34,584 nt of DNA from Gammaproteobacteria bacterium (lineage in GTDB: Bacteria > Pseudomonadota > Gammaproteobacteria > Pseudomonadales > Azotimanducaceae), in assembly GCA_002684495.1 (NCBI GenBank), contig NYVG01000006.1, positions 64,627-99,210 on the forward strand, given 5' to 3'. A program made the translations under genes and the position numbers. Shown in pieces: positions 1 through 7,053 of this stretch; the first letter of the stretch is position 1; each line of letters opens with the position of its first letter. The notes under the pieces were generated by a model that searched no databases, was not told where the DNA came from, and saw only the letters and a program-made list of their open reading frames with translations.

Positions 1-240
1 GTTACCGTAGTGCCCCTAGTTTGTTTCGCTGCTGCAGCAATTCGCTTGCCACTCACCACTCTTGGGTTTGTGCAGTATTTATCACCCAGTTGTGCGCTGA
101 TGCTCGCCATCTTTGTTTATGGTGAGGCTGTGCCGGCTGAGCGTTGGTTTACCTTTGCCTTCATTTGGGGCGCATTGATGATATTTTCCTTGGAAGGCTT
201 GTATCGCTACCGCAAACAACGACGCCAGACTAATGGGTGA
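1..240 (+). CDS. RarD/EamA-type permease, C-terminal fragment
   Basis: Open from the left edge in frame 1 and ending at the TGA at 238-240, so only the last 79 codons are present. The visible part has two hydrophobic segments separated by the short charged stretch GEAVPAERW, then a basic tail (YRYRKQRRQ). LPLTTLGFVQYLSP and the following FVYGEAV resemble the last two helices of RarD proteins in the drug/metabolite transporter (EamA) superfamily, inner-membrane permeases with ten helices and unproven substrates. A different EamA member cannot be excluded because only about a quarter of the protein is seen. The next gene is on the other strand and ends 50 bp away; I see no strong terminator between them. 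Confidence 0.7.
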   Translation, partial: VTVVPLVCFAAAAIRLPLTTLGFVQYLSPSCALMLAIFVYGEAVPAERWFTFAFIWGALMIFSLEGLYRYRKQRRQTNG

Positions 241-290
241 TTATACAGTGACGTACCCAGCAATCTCCCCAGCAGGGATGGGGTGTGTGG

Positions 291-905
291 TTATTTTGCT
301 GTTGCGGCAATGATAGAACTTAAAGTGCGAAAAAATGGCGCCTCGGAACTGGCCGTTTGAATTTGTTTAGCCGCTTCAGCGGCAGTGGCTCTGCTGGGGT
401 AGCGGCCACTGAATAGAATGTAGTAGTCGCGATCATTTACCCGGATGGTTCGAATTTCGTAGTCTGTCCCTGAATCCGCTAAATATTTAATACCGTACTG
501 TTGTGCGGCCGCAGCGGTACTTAAAGCAGCCCACTGAATGGTCCAGGCGTTCTCAACTGTTGCTGCACTGGTTGTTTTTATCACCTCCACTTCTGGCGCT
601 GTGGGCGTAGCGGCGGTACTTGGCGCAATATCGCTGACGACTGGTGTGTCCAATGATGAAGGGAACGTGTTCGCTGCGCTTAGTGCCTCGGGTTCCAGTG
701 TTGGTGCATTGGCCATTGGGCCAATTGCGTCAGCAGGCTGCAGCGGTTTGCCTGCACCGCGGTTGCACTGCCATTTACCGTTTACATCTTGGCACAGCCA
801 AGGCTGCTGAGGTGCCATTGTGGCGCTTGCAGCTGGGTCAGATTGACCCGCGCAACCGAACAGCAAGGCGATCACGGCAACAGGTAGTGCATAAAATTTG
901 TTCAT
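291..905 (-). CDS. SPOR-domain lipoprotein
   Basis: A 204-aa protein. I start it at the ATG at 905, not at the longer open frame reaching 989, because it then begins with a lipoprotein signal: MNKFYALPVAVIALLFGC, with Cys18 as the lipidation site (L-F-G-C, a slightly relaxed lipobox) followed by AGQSDPAAS. Residues ~25-115 are a low-complexity Ala/Pro/Thr linker. Residues ~122-204 look like a SPOR domain (WTIQWAALSTAAAA, a central YEIRTIRVNDRDYYILFSG, then a final helix and strand). SPOR domains bind denuded glycan strands of septal peptidoglycan, so an outer-membrane or periplasmic envelope role is expected. The gene stands alone, divergent from the HNH gene. The family is well supported; the specific role is unknown. 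Confidence 0.8.
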   Translation of the reverse strand: MNKFYALPVAVIALLFGCAGQSDPAASATMAPQQPWLCQDVNGKWQCNRGAGKPLQPADAIGPMANAPTLEPEALSAANTFPSSLDTPVVSDIAPSTAATPTAPEVEVIKTTSAATVENAWTIQWAALSTAAAAQQYGIKYLADSGTDYEIRTIRVNDRDYYILFSGRYPSRATAAEAAKQIQTASSEAPFFRTLSSIIAATAK

Positions 906-1148
906 GTCTCGCACTCTGCCTCGCGGGGTCAGTGCTGTAAAGGTTGCTGTTAGCGCGCTTTGTTCAAGCCTCAATATTAGATTTACCAAAACGTCAGGAT
1001 GCTGTGCCGCAGTTCAGTCTGTCCTAGTTGTGGCGCTGGTAAAAATCGGTCGCTCGGCATAGATTTAACTGCCAGGCAAGTCGTGAAACGCAACAGGCCA
1101 TCATCGGCATAAACAGGCCATCAATGGCATAACTGATCTGGGGAAAGC
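906..1148. other. Divergent intergenic region, SPOR gene / HNH gene
   Basis: This 243-bp gap separates two divergent starts, so it should hold both promoters. I cannot pick convincing -35/-10 pairs. Its one clear structure is the 20-bp tandem duplication at 1092-1131. The HNH start is preceded by GGGGAAAG a few bases upstream, a plausible ribosome binding site. Confidence 0.5.
1092..1131 (+). repeat. 20-bp tandem direct repeat (2 copies)
   Basis: Two adjacent 20-base copies at 1092-1111 and 1112-1131 agree at 18 of 20 positions and differ only at the two bases after AACAGGCCATCA (TC in the first, AT in the second). The array ends 17 bases before the HNH start codon, so it lies in the likely 5' leader. 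It may be a chance slippage duplication or a pair of binding sites. Two copies without a spacer do not make a CRISPR array. Confidence 0.85.
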
Positions 1149-1739
1149 ATGATTGCAAACATCACAGAATTTGAACGTATTCCTCGTATCCTACGGCTGA
1201 ATATTGCAGGGCAACCCGTAGACTGGGTTAACTGGCAGGAAGCCGTCTGTCTTTATGCGAGAGACTTGGTGAGTTGGACAGTGGGTGATCCGTTGTTGAA
1301 AATTCGTGGCGGGCATTCACGTATCGACAGTTGTCGTAGTTCGATGGAAATTCACAGCATTATTGCCTGCGATGGCAGGGTAGTCGCGCGTGACTCTCAT
1401 GTGCCGCCGCTGACCAATCAGGCTCTATTCCGTCGCGACCGTAACAATTGTCTTTATTGTGCCAAGCAATTCAGCGATTTCGATCTGACCCGTGATCATG
1501 TACTTCCTGTATCCCGGGGCGGCCTTGATGTATGGGACAACGTGGTTGCCGCATGTCGTCGTTGCAATCATTTCAAGGGCAGCCGGTTGCTGCAGGAATG
1601 TTCGATGGAGTTGCAGGCATTACCCTATGTACCCAACTTTGCTGAGTATCTGGCGTTGATTAATTCCGGACGTATTCTGGGCGATCAAATGACCTTTCTC
1701 AGTAAAAGCTTCAGCGCTGAAAGCCGCTTACGGCATTAA
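1149..1739 (+). CDS. HNH endonuclease-family protein
   Basis: A 196-aa protein with a C-terminal-half HNH (beta-beta-alpha metal) domain. A zinc-finger-like pair C101-x2-C104 and C136-x2-C139 brackets D116-H117, the catalytic His region, with N131 and N140-H141 completing the HNH pattern (TRDHVLPVSRGGLDVWDN, CRRCNHFKG). The N-terminal ~95 residues (RILRLNIAGQPVDWVNWQEA) are a conserved-looking extension rather than a known DNA-binding domain. Proteins of this layout occur as single chromosomal genes in many Gammaproteobacteria, with no proven substrate. No methyltransferase or phage genes lie nearby, so a restriction or prophage role is not supported. Its stop overlaps by 4 bp the stop of the convergent FAD-like gene. 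Confidence 0.85.
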   Translation: MIANITEFERIPRILRLNIAGQPVDWVNWQEAVCLYARDLVSWTVGDPLLKIRGGHSRIDSCRSSMEIHSIIACDGRVVARDSHVPPLTNQALFRRDRNNCLYCAKQFSDFDLTRDHVLPVSRGGLDVWDNVVAACRRCNHFKGSRLLQECSMELQALPYVPNFAEYLALINSGRILGDQMTFLSKSFSAESRLRH

Positions 1740-2791
1740 CGAAAACCGCGTATGCAATCGTGCTGATGAAACCAGTCCTGCTTATGCATGACGATCTCTG
1801 GTAGAAAGCGGCTGCCTAACGCCACACCGATATTGTGCAGTAAGCGCTGGGGCGAGGATTGATTAGGCACCTGGGCGAATGCCCGTGCAGACGCTTGGTC
1901 GGTGCGCCGCGCTCGAGCTTGCCGATAGCGTTGGTACTCGCGCACGCCATCGAGAATATCTTCCTCGTAGTTCTCCAACATTCGCGCCAGTACCCAAGCA
2001 TCCTCCAGTCCCAGACAGATGCTCTCTGGCGCTATTGGATGGGGGTGATAGCAGGCACTGCTGAGAAAAACCCGCGTGCCATCATAGTAGTGCTCGCGGA
2101 TCCGCGGCAGCTGCGGATCGAAATATCGGGCCTCAGCGCATTGTGCAAGAGCGGGGTGCAGTGATGGATACCATTGTTTGGGGTCGAAGCCATGGTTGCT
2201 GGGTGTCATCAGCAAGAAATGAGTCTGTTGTTGGCTCGACCACTGCCAGATTCGCTGGTTGCCTCGTAGCCAGGTTATGTTGGCACCCACCGGTTCGGCT
2301 AAATCTGTGCTGACACTGAACCAACACCAAGGGGGTGTGGCTTTGGGCTCGGTTAGTCGATGTTGCAGACGCTCAGTAACTAAGGTCAGCGAGTGGGCAT
2401 CCTCGATGCGATTCAAGGCTTCGGCGTCTAGCGATTCTGGCGTGGGTGGTGACTCTGAGCCAAGGGCTCTGCGTAATTCTTCCGCACTGCAGTTAACAAT
2501 TGGGGCTCCATAGCGTTGTCGGTAAAACTCTCCCAATGGCAGCTCTGATAGCATATAACCTGACTGACCCAGACGAATTTGCGCGCGTTGGGGTACGCGT
2601 CCTAGCTCGTCTATGGGGACAGAGACGAGCGCGCTGATCAGCCGGGTAGCGTTTGCCGGAATGGGGGCAAGATATTGCTCGTAGGTATTGCTGGGACTAA
2701 ATCGTTTTATCTCGGAAAAACCGGCCGCGGTGCAGGCCAGCGCGGCTAAATCTGCAGCGCTGTTCGAACCGACGATTGCAATGGGGTACAT
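1736..2791 (-). CDS. Divergent FAD-dependent monooxygenase-like protein
   Basis: A 351-aa protein whose overall plan resembles group A flavin monooxygenases (UbiH/salicylate hydroxylase type). It has an N-terminal beta-alpha-beta start (PIAIVGSNSAADLAALA), and residues 241-265 sit where the second FAD motif is expected and end in LEDAWVLARML, like the ...DA..LA.. helix of the family. Hallmarks are missing: the GxGxxG is replaced by G-S-N-S-A-A, and the usual GD motif (GDAAH...P...QG.N) reads SSACYHPHPIAPESICLG. The family has about 380-400 residues, so this one is slightly short. It starts within the cysS stop (TAATG), so it is probably translationally coupled as the last gene of the block. 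FAD binding and catalysis are uncertain. It may be a degenerate enzyme with a structural role. Confidence 0.6.
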   Translation of the reverse strand: MYPIAIVGSNSAADLAALACTAAGFSEIKRFSPSNTYEQYLAPIPANATRLISALVSVPIDELGRVPQRAQIRLGQSGYMLSELPLGEFYRQRYGAPIVNCSAEELRRALGSESPPTPESLDAEALNRIEDAHSLTLVTERLQHRLTEPKATPPWCWFSVSTDLAEPVGANITWLRGNQRIWQWSSQQQTHFLLMTPSNHGFDPKQWYPSLHPALAQCAEARYFDPQLPRIREHYYDGTRVFLSSACYHPHPIAPESICLGLEDAWVLARMLENYEEDILDGVREYQRYRQARARRTDQASARAFAQVPNQSSPQRLLHNIGVALGSRFLPEIVMHKQDWFHQHDCIRGFR

Positions 2792-4203
2792 TACAAACGG
2801 CGCCAGCGTGTTCCCTCGCGGGAGTCCTCCAGTTCGATACCTGCAGCGGCCAATTCGTCGCGAATGTCATCAGCGAGTTGATAGTCGCCGTCTTTGCGTG
2901 CAGTTTTTCGGGCCTCAATTTTGGCATCGATTTCGTCGTTGCTGATGGAGGATTTGGTAGCGTTTTTGCTGGCAGTAAAATAGCGTTCTGGGTCTTCGTG
3001 CAGTAATCCTAGAAGCCAGCCACCCGCCAGCAATTGTGCCCGTGCGCTAGCAATAGATTGGGCGTCTGTGGCTCTGCGTAAACGATTGGCAAGCTCGTGT
3101 AAGGCCGCCAGGGCCTGTGGCGTATTGAGGTCGTCAGCAAGAGCCTCAACCACACTCTGGGGATCCTCTGCGGCGGTGCCATTGGCAAAGTCATTACTGG
3201 TGAGCGGCGCATCACCCGGGTTGTCTCGTAAGCACTGGTACAGGCTGTCGAGGCTGGATCGAGCCTGACTCAGTAGTTCATCGGACCAAGACAAACTAGA
3301 GCGATATTGACCGGATAACAAAGCGTAGCGGAGCACTTCACCGGAGTGTTGTTGTGCCAAGCCGTGAATGGTCAGGACATTACCCACGGATTTGGACATC
3401 TTTTCCGAGCCCATGGTCAACATGCCGTTATGTAGCCAATAACGCACATAGTCGCTGGTTTGATTAGCGCAGCGGCTTTGTGCCGCCTCATTTTCATGGT
3501 GGGGAAAAGTGAGGTCTGACCCGCCGCCATGAATGTCTATGGTCTCACCCAAGTGTTTTTTGATCATTGCTGAACACTCAATGTGCCAGCCGGGTCTCCC
3601 ACGGCCCCAAGGGCTATCCCAGCCGGGTTGTTGGCCGCTGGAGGGTTTCCATAAGACGAAGTCTTTAGCGTCTTTTTTGTAGTCGGCGACGTCGACGCGA
3701 GCACCAGCAAGCATGTCTTCGAGGCAGCGCTTAGATAAATTGCCGTAAAGGGGATCCGACGGCACATGGAACAGTACATGGCCGTCACTGGCGTAGGCAT
3801 TTTCCTGAGCAATGAGCTGCTCGATCATGGCAATGATTTCTTCGATATGGTGTGTGGCCTTGGGCACGATGTCTGGCGGACGCACTCCGAGGGTTGTCAT
3901 ATCCTCTGTATAGGCCACAGTGAAGCGTTCAGCTAATACGCTGATGGGCTCATTATTCTTTGCCGCAGCTGCATTAATTTTGTCGTCTATGTCAGTGATG
4001 TTGCTAACGTAGGTTACCCTCGGATAATGTCGCTCCAGCAGGCGAATAAGCACATCAAATACCACCGCAGGGCGACCATTGCCAATGTGTACATAGTCGT
4101 AAACCGTCGGACCACAGACATAGACGGTCACATGATTTGGATCAGCCGGCTCAAAAGTCTCTTTGCGGCCACTCGAAGTGTTGTGGAACTGGATATTAAT
4201 CAT
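2791..4203 (-). CDS. cysS: Cysteine-tRNA ligase
   Basis: A 470-aa class I aminoacyl-tRNA synthetase that charges tRNA-Cys in the cytosol. The HIGH-type signature is at residues 39-42 (YVHIGNGR) after the first zinc ligand C30 (VCGPTVYDY). The other zinc ligands are visible in HIECSAM and HHENEAAQS. The KMSKS loop is intact (GSEKMSKSVGN). Length matches the family (E. coli CysS has 461 aa). The C-terminal anticodon-binding part ends in the conserved-looking EDSREGTRWRRL. The ATG at 4203 overlaps the hisI stop (ATGA), and the cysS stop overlaps the next start. This is an essential gene with no oddities in its sequence. Confidence 0.98.
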   Translation of the reverse strand: MINIQFHNTSSGRKETFEPADPNHVTVYVCGPTVYDYVHIGNGRPAVVFDVLIRLLERHYPRVTYVSNITDIDDKINAAAAKNNEPISVLAERFTVAYTEDMTTLGVRPPDIVPKATHHIEEIIAMIEQLIAQENAYASDGHVLFHVPSDPLYGNLSKRCLEDMLAGARVDVADYKKDAKDFVLWKPSSGQQPGWDSPWGRGRPGWHIECSAMIKKHLGETIDIHGGGSDLTFPHHENEAAQSRCANQTSDYVRYWLHNGMLTMGSEKMSKSVGNVLTIHGLAQQHSGEVLRYALLSGQYRSSLSWSDELLSQARSSLDSLYQCLRDNPGDAPLTSNDFANGTAAEDPQSVVEALADDLNTPQALAALHELANRLRRATDAQSIASARAQLLAGGWLLGLLHEDPERYFTASKNATKSSISNDEIDAKIEARKTARKDGDYQLADDIRDELAAAGIELEDSREGTRWRRL

Positions 4204-4604
4204 AGGGTCGAATCCACAACGACGCGCTGATCGCGCACGTTAAGATAAAAACACGTGGGGCGATCGGTATGGCAAGCGGCGCCGGTTTGGCGTACCTGCA
4301 AGAGGACGGTATCGCCGTCGCAATCAAAAGACATGCTTACTAGCTCCTGCACATGTCCGGAGGTATCACCCTTGCGCCAGTATTCTTGACGGCTGCGCGA
4401 GTAATACACAGCAAAGCCTTCATCGAGAGAACGTTGGATCGCGTGTTTATCCATCCAGGCCAGCATGAGTACAGCACCGCTGTCGCAATCCTGAGCGATC
4501 GCTGGAATAAGTCCTTGCTCGTTGAATTGCAGTTGCGCCACTACCTCAGCTAAATCCGTAGCAGTGCCATCAGCGCTGCCCTCTAATTCTTTAAGCGTTG
4601 CCAT
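4200..4604 (-). CDS. hisI: Phosphoribosyl-AMP cyclohydrolase
   Basis: This 134-aa protein catalyses the third step of histidine synthesis, opening the adenine ring of phosphoribosyl-AMP. The metal-binding D94-x-D96-x-D98 (FDCDGD) and the cysteines C95, C111 (CHTD) and C118 (CFY) are all present, as is the early DCDSGAVLMLAWMD block. It is a stand-alone HisI without the HisE pyrophosphohydrolase half found fused in enteric bacteria. I use the ATG at 4604 (MATLKELEG). The open frame runs further upstream to 4679, but that part overlaps the peptidase gene and looks non-homologous. With this start it overlaps the upstream peptidase gene by 14 bp and ends in an ATGA overlap with cysS. Confidence 0.95.
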   Translation of the reverse strand: MATLKELEGSADGTATDLAEVVAQLQFNEQGLIPAIAQDCDSGAVLMLAWMDKHAIQRSLDEGFAVYYSRSRQEYWRKGDTSGHVQELVSMSFDCDGDTVLLQVRQTGAACHTDRPTCFYLNVRDQRVVVDSTL

Positions 4605-5970
4605 AGCGTTGTTCCAAATGTTCGTAAACTGCGCGTAAAGCCATTGCTTCGCCACCTTCGGGTCGACCCGGCCGAGCACGGTTATTAAAGGCCATTACAT
4701 CGAAGTGCAGCCATGGAATATCATCGCTGACAAAGTGCTTGAGAAATAACGCCGCCGTGCTGGCACCGGCAAAGCCGCTGGCCGCTGAATTCACCAAGTC
4801 GGCGATTTTGCTCGATAACATATAGGTATAGTCGTCGTGCAGTGGCAGAGGCCATACTGGGTCATCAGTTTTATTGGCAGCTTTGCTTACAGCCGAGGAC
4901 AACTCTGCATCGTTGCAGAACATTGCGGCTATTTCTGTGCCAACAGCTACTCGTGCAGCACCGGTTAGGGTTGCATAATCGACGATTAGCTCGGGATTTT
5001 CTTCGCACGCGATAGACAAAGCGTCGCACAGTAATAATCTGCCCTCGGCATCGGTATTGTCGATTTCGACGGTCAGCCCTTTATGGGTATGCAGGATGTC
5101 GCCCGGTCTAAAGGCGTTGCCGGCGATGGCGTTTTCGGCAGCTGGCAGCAACATACGTAGGCGTATAGGCAGCTCTCTGGCCATAATGAGATAGCTCAAG
5201 CCCATAGCAATGGCGGCGCCACCCATGTCTTTTTTCATCTGCCGCATGCTCGCGCCCGGCTTAATATTTAACCCACCGCTGTCAAAGGTAACGCCTTTGC
5301 CAATGACGGTGATTTTGGGATGAGTGGGGTCGCCCCAGGTCAGATCTATAAGTCTTGGTTGATCGGCTGCAGCACGGCCGACAGCATGAATAGCACCACA
5401 CTCGCGATCGAGTAATTCGTCGCCCACAGTAACTTCAATTTGCGCGCCGAAACGCTCAGCTAAAGCGGTTGCCTCGGCCTCAAGATGTGAAGGCGCCATA
5501 TCCTGACTGGGCGTATTGATTAGATCGCGGGTCAGTAGAGTCGCACAGACCTTATCCATTACCTCGGCCGGATCATTGTCGTCACTAAGCAACAGCCGTG
5601 CAGGTGCTCGCGAGGCATCTTTATAACGGTCGAACTGGTAAGCACCCAAGCCCCAACCCACTGCCTGTAGATCAGTAATGCTGTGGGTAAATTTGTAGCT
5701 GCCCTCAGGCAGTTGCATGGGTAAGTGGCCAAGGGCTGCAATATTATCTTTGCCGTCCCAGCCGATCAGACAGGAGCCGTCAGTCAGCCAGGCGATGGCG
5801 CCTTTTTTACCGTTAAAGTCCTGGCGCGCCAACCACCCTTGGTCTTCCGCGCTGGATTTCTCTAGGAGTTGCTCGACTTGCTCGCTGGTTACCAAAGTTA
5901 GGTCGGTGGTTTGGTCGTTGCTGCTGGCAAACCCAGCGGCGGTGGTATCGTTTTCGTCGTAGTTCTGCAT
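4591..5970 (-). CDS. M17-family leucyl aminopeptidase
   Basis: A 459-aa cytosolic metallo-aminopeptidase that removes N-terminal residues from peptides. The M17 signature NTDAEGRL lies at residues 305-312, and the metal and active-site Lys block GKGVTFDSGGLNIKPG at 224-239. KKDMGGAA follows at ~246-253. The protein is shorter than PepA (~500 aa) because the N-terminal domain is reduced, so it belongs with the shorter PepB-like or unnamed M17 enzymes. I therefore give no symbol. It starts 63 bp after the lipA stop and overlaps hisI by 14 bp. No DNA-binding role like that of PepA can be read from the sequence. Confidence 0.93.
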   Translation of the reverse strand: MQNYDENDTTAAGFASSNDQTTDLTLVTSEQVEQLLEKSSAEDQGWLARQDFNGKKGAIAWLTDGSCLIGWDGKDNIAALGHLPMQLPEGSYKFTHSITDLQAVGWGLGAYQFDRYKDASRAPARLLLSDDNDPAEVMDKVCATLLTRDLINTPSQDMAPSHLEAEATALAERFGAQIEVTVGDELLDRECGAIHAVGRAAADQPRLIDLTWGDPTHPKITVIGKGVTFDSGGLNIKPGASMRQMKKDMGGAAIAMGLSYLIMARELPIRLRMLLPAAENAIAGNAFRPGDILHTHKGLTVEIDNTDAEGRLLLCDALSIACEENPELIVDYATLTGAARVAVGTEIAAMFCNDAELSSAVSKAANKTDDPVWPLPLHDDYTYMLSSKIADLVNSAASGFAGASTAALFLKHFVSDDIPWLHFDVMAFNNRARPGRPEGGEAMALRAVYEHLEQRYGNA

Positions 5971-6033
5971 GAGTTATTGCGTAATTCGTAGAGGCTGTAT
6001 GGTAGGCCATGTTGGGCTACCGGTCAGTGCTAT

Positions 6034-7041
6034 TTATCCGATTTGCGTAATCGGAATAGTTCCTAGGCCTAAATTGTTGCCGGCGAACACTTGATCGGCC
6101 CGGTAGCTTGAACGTACTAGCGGCCCCGCAGCGACTTCGGTAAAGCCCATGGCCAAACCTTGCTGCCGTAGCTCAGCGAACGCTTCGGGTGTGACCCAAC
6201 GATCGACTGGGAGGTGATTTTTTGTCGGCCGCATGTACTGGCCTAAGGTTACGATATCCACCTGATGCGCACGCAGGTCTTCAAAAGTCTGCAGCACTTC
6301 TGTATCGGTTTCTCCAAGCCCAACCATGAGACTAGATTTTGTTAGTACGCCGGGTTTGATCTGTTTTGCGGTCTGTAAGACTTCCAGAGTTTGCGTATAC
6401 CCTGCACGCGGATCGCGCACTGTGTGGGTCAAGCGTTCAACGGTTTCAACGTTTTGGGCAAATACCTCTAAGCCGGACTGAACGACAATTGCGATATGTT
6501 TTGCTACACCAGCAAAGTCGGGGGTCAGGGCTTCCACCCGAGTATGCGGATTCAACGCTTTGATGGCGCGAATGCAATCGGCATAGTGCTGTGCGCCGCC
6601 ATCGGGCAGATCATCGCGATCTACTGAGGTCAGCACAACATAGCCCAAGCCCATCAGTTTCACCGATTGCGCTGCGTTCTGTGGCTCATTGAGATCCAAC
6701 CATCCCTGGGGGTTGCCGGTATCTACGGCGCAAAAGCGGCAGGCTCGGGTGCAGGTGGCGCCCATAAGCATGATGGTTGCCGTACCATGATTCCAACATT
6801 CGCTAATGTTGGGGCAGTGTGATTCGGCACAAACGGTAGCCAGTTTGTGGTCATCAACAATCTTGCGCACTTCTTGGTAGCGCGCGCCAGTGCCGGGGCG
6901 CACTCGCAGCCATGATGGCTTGCGCTCGATATCGGGCTGGGCCTTAGAGCTGGCCTTTATGCCGTTTTTTATCGCACTAAAGCCCTGGGCGGTGGCAAAT
7001 TTTTCGCCGCTCTTAGGGGATTTTTGGATGTCGTCTCGCAT
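6034..7041 (-). CDS. lipA: Lipoyl synthase
   Basis: A 335-aa radical-SAM enzyme that inserts two sulfurs into protein-bound octanoyl chains to make lipoate, needed by pyruvate and 2-oxoglutarate dehydrogenases. The auxiliary cluster cysteines are C71, C76 and C82 ([12 protein letters not shown]). The radical-SAM cluster is C97-x3-C101-x2-C104 (CTRACRFC). The conserved C-terminal RSSY, whose serine binds the auxiliary cluster, is present ([11 protein letters not shown]). The usual partner lipB is not adjacent. Instead the gene follows the ABC exporter pair with a 12-bp gap, which suggests cotranscription. The N-terminal ~40 residues are a non-conserved basic extension. Confidence 0.97.
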   Translation of the reverse strand: MRDDIQKSPKSGEKFATAQGFSAIKNGIKASSKAQPDIERKPSWLRVRPGTGARYQEVRKIVDDHKLATVCAESHCPNISECWNHGTATIMLMGATCTRACRFCAVDTGNPQGWLDLNEPQNAAQSVKLMGLGYVVLTSVDRDDLPDGGAQHYADCIRAIKALNPHTRVEALTPDFAGVAKHIAIVVQSGLEVFAQNVETVERLTHTVRDPRAGYTQTLEVLQTAKQIKPGVLTKSSLMVGLGETDTEVLQTFEDLRAHQVDIVTLGQYMRPTKNHLPVDRWVTPEAFAELRQQGLAMGFTEVAAGPLVRSSYRADQVFAGNNLGLGTIPITQIG

Positions 7042-7053
7042 CTTCGTTTATCG

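Noticed and set aside
241-290. Intrinsic terminator between the permease fragment and the SPOR gene
   Set aside because: Only a 4-bp CCCC/GGGG stem can form and no T-run follows directly.
1092-1131. Possible start of a CRISPR array
   Set aside because: There are only two copies, directly adjacent with no spacer, and no cas genes nearby.
1149-1739. HNH gene as part of a restriction or homing system
   Set aside because: No methyltransferase, specificity subunit, intron or phage gene is adjacent, and the protein looks like a stand-alone chromosomal HNH protein.
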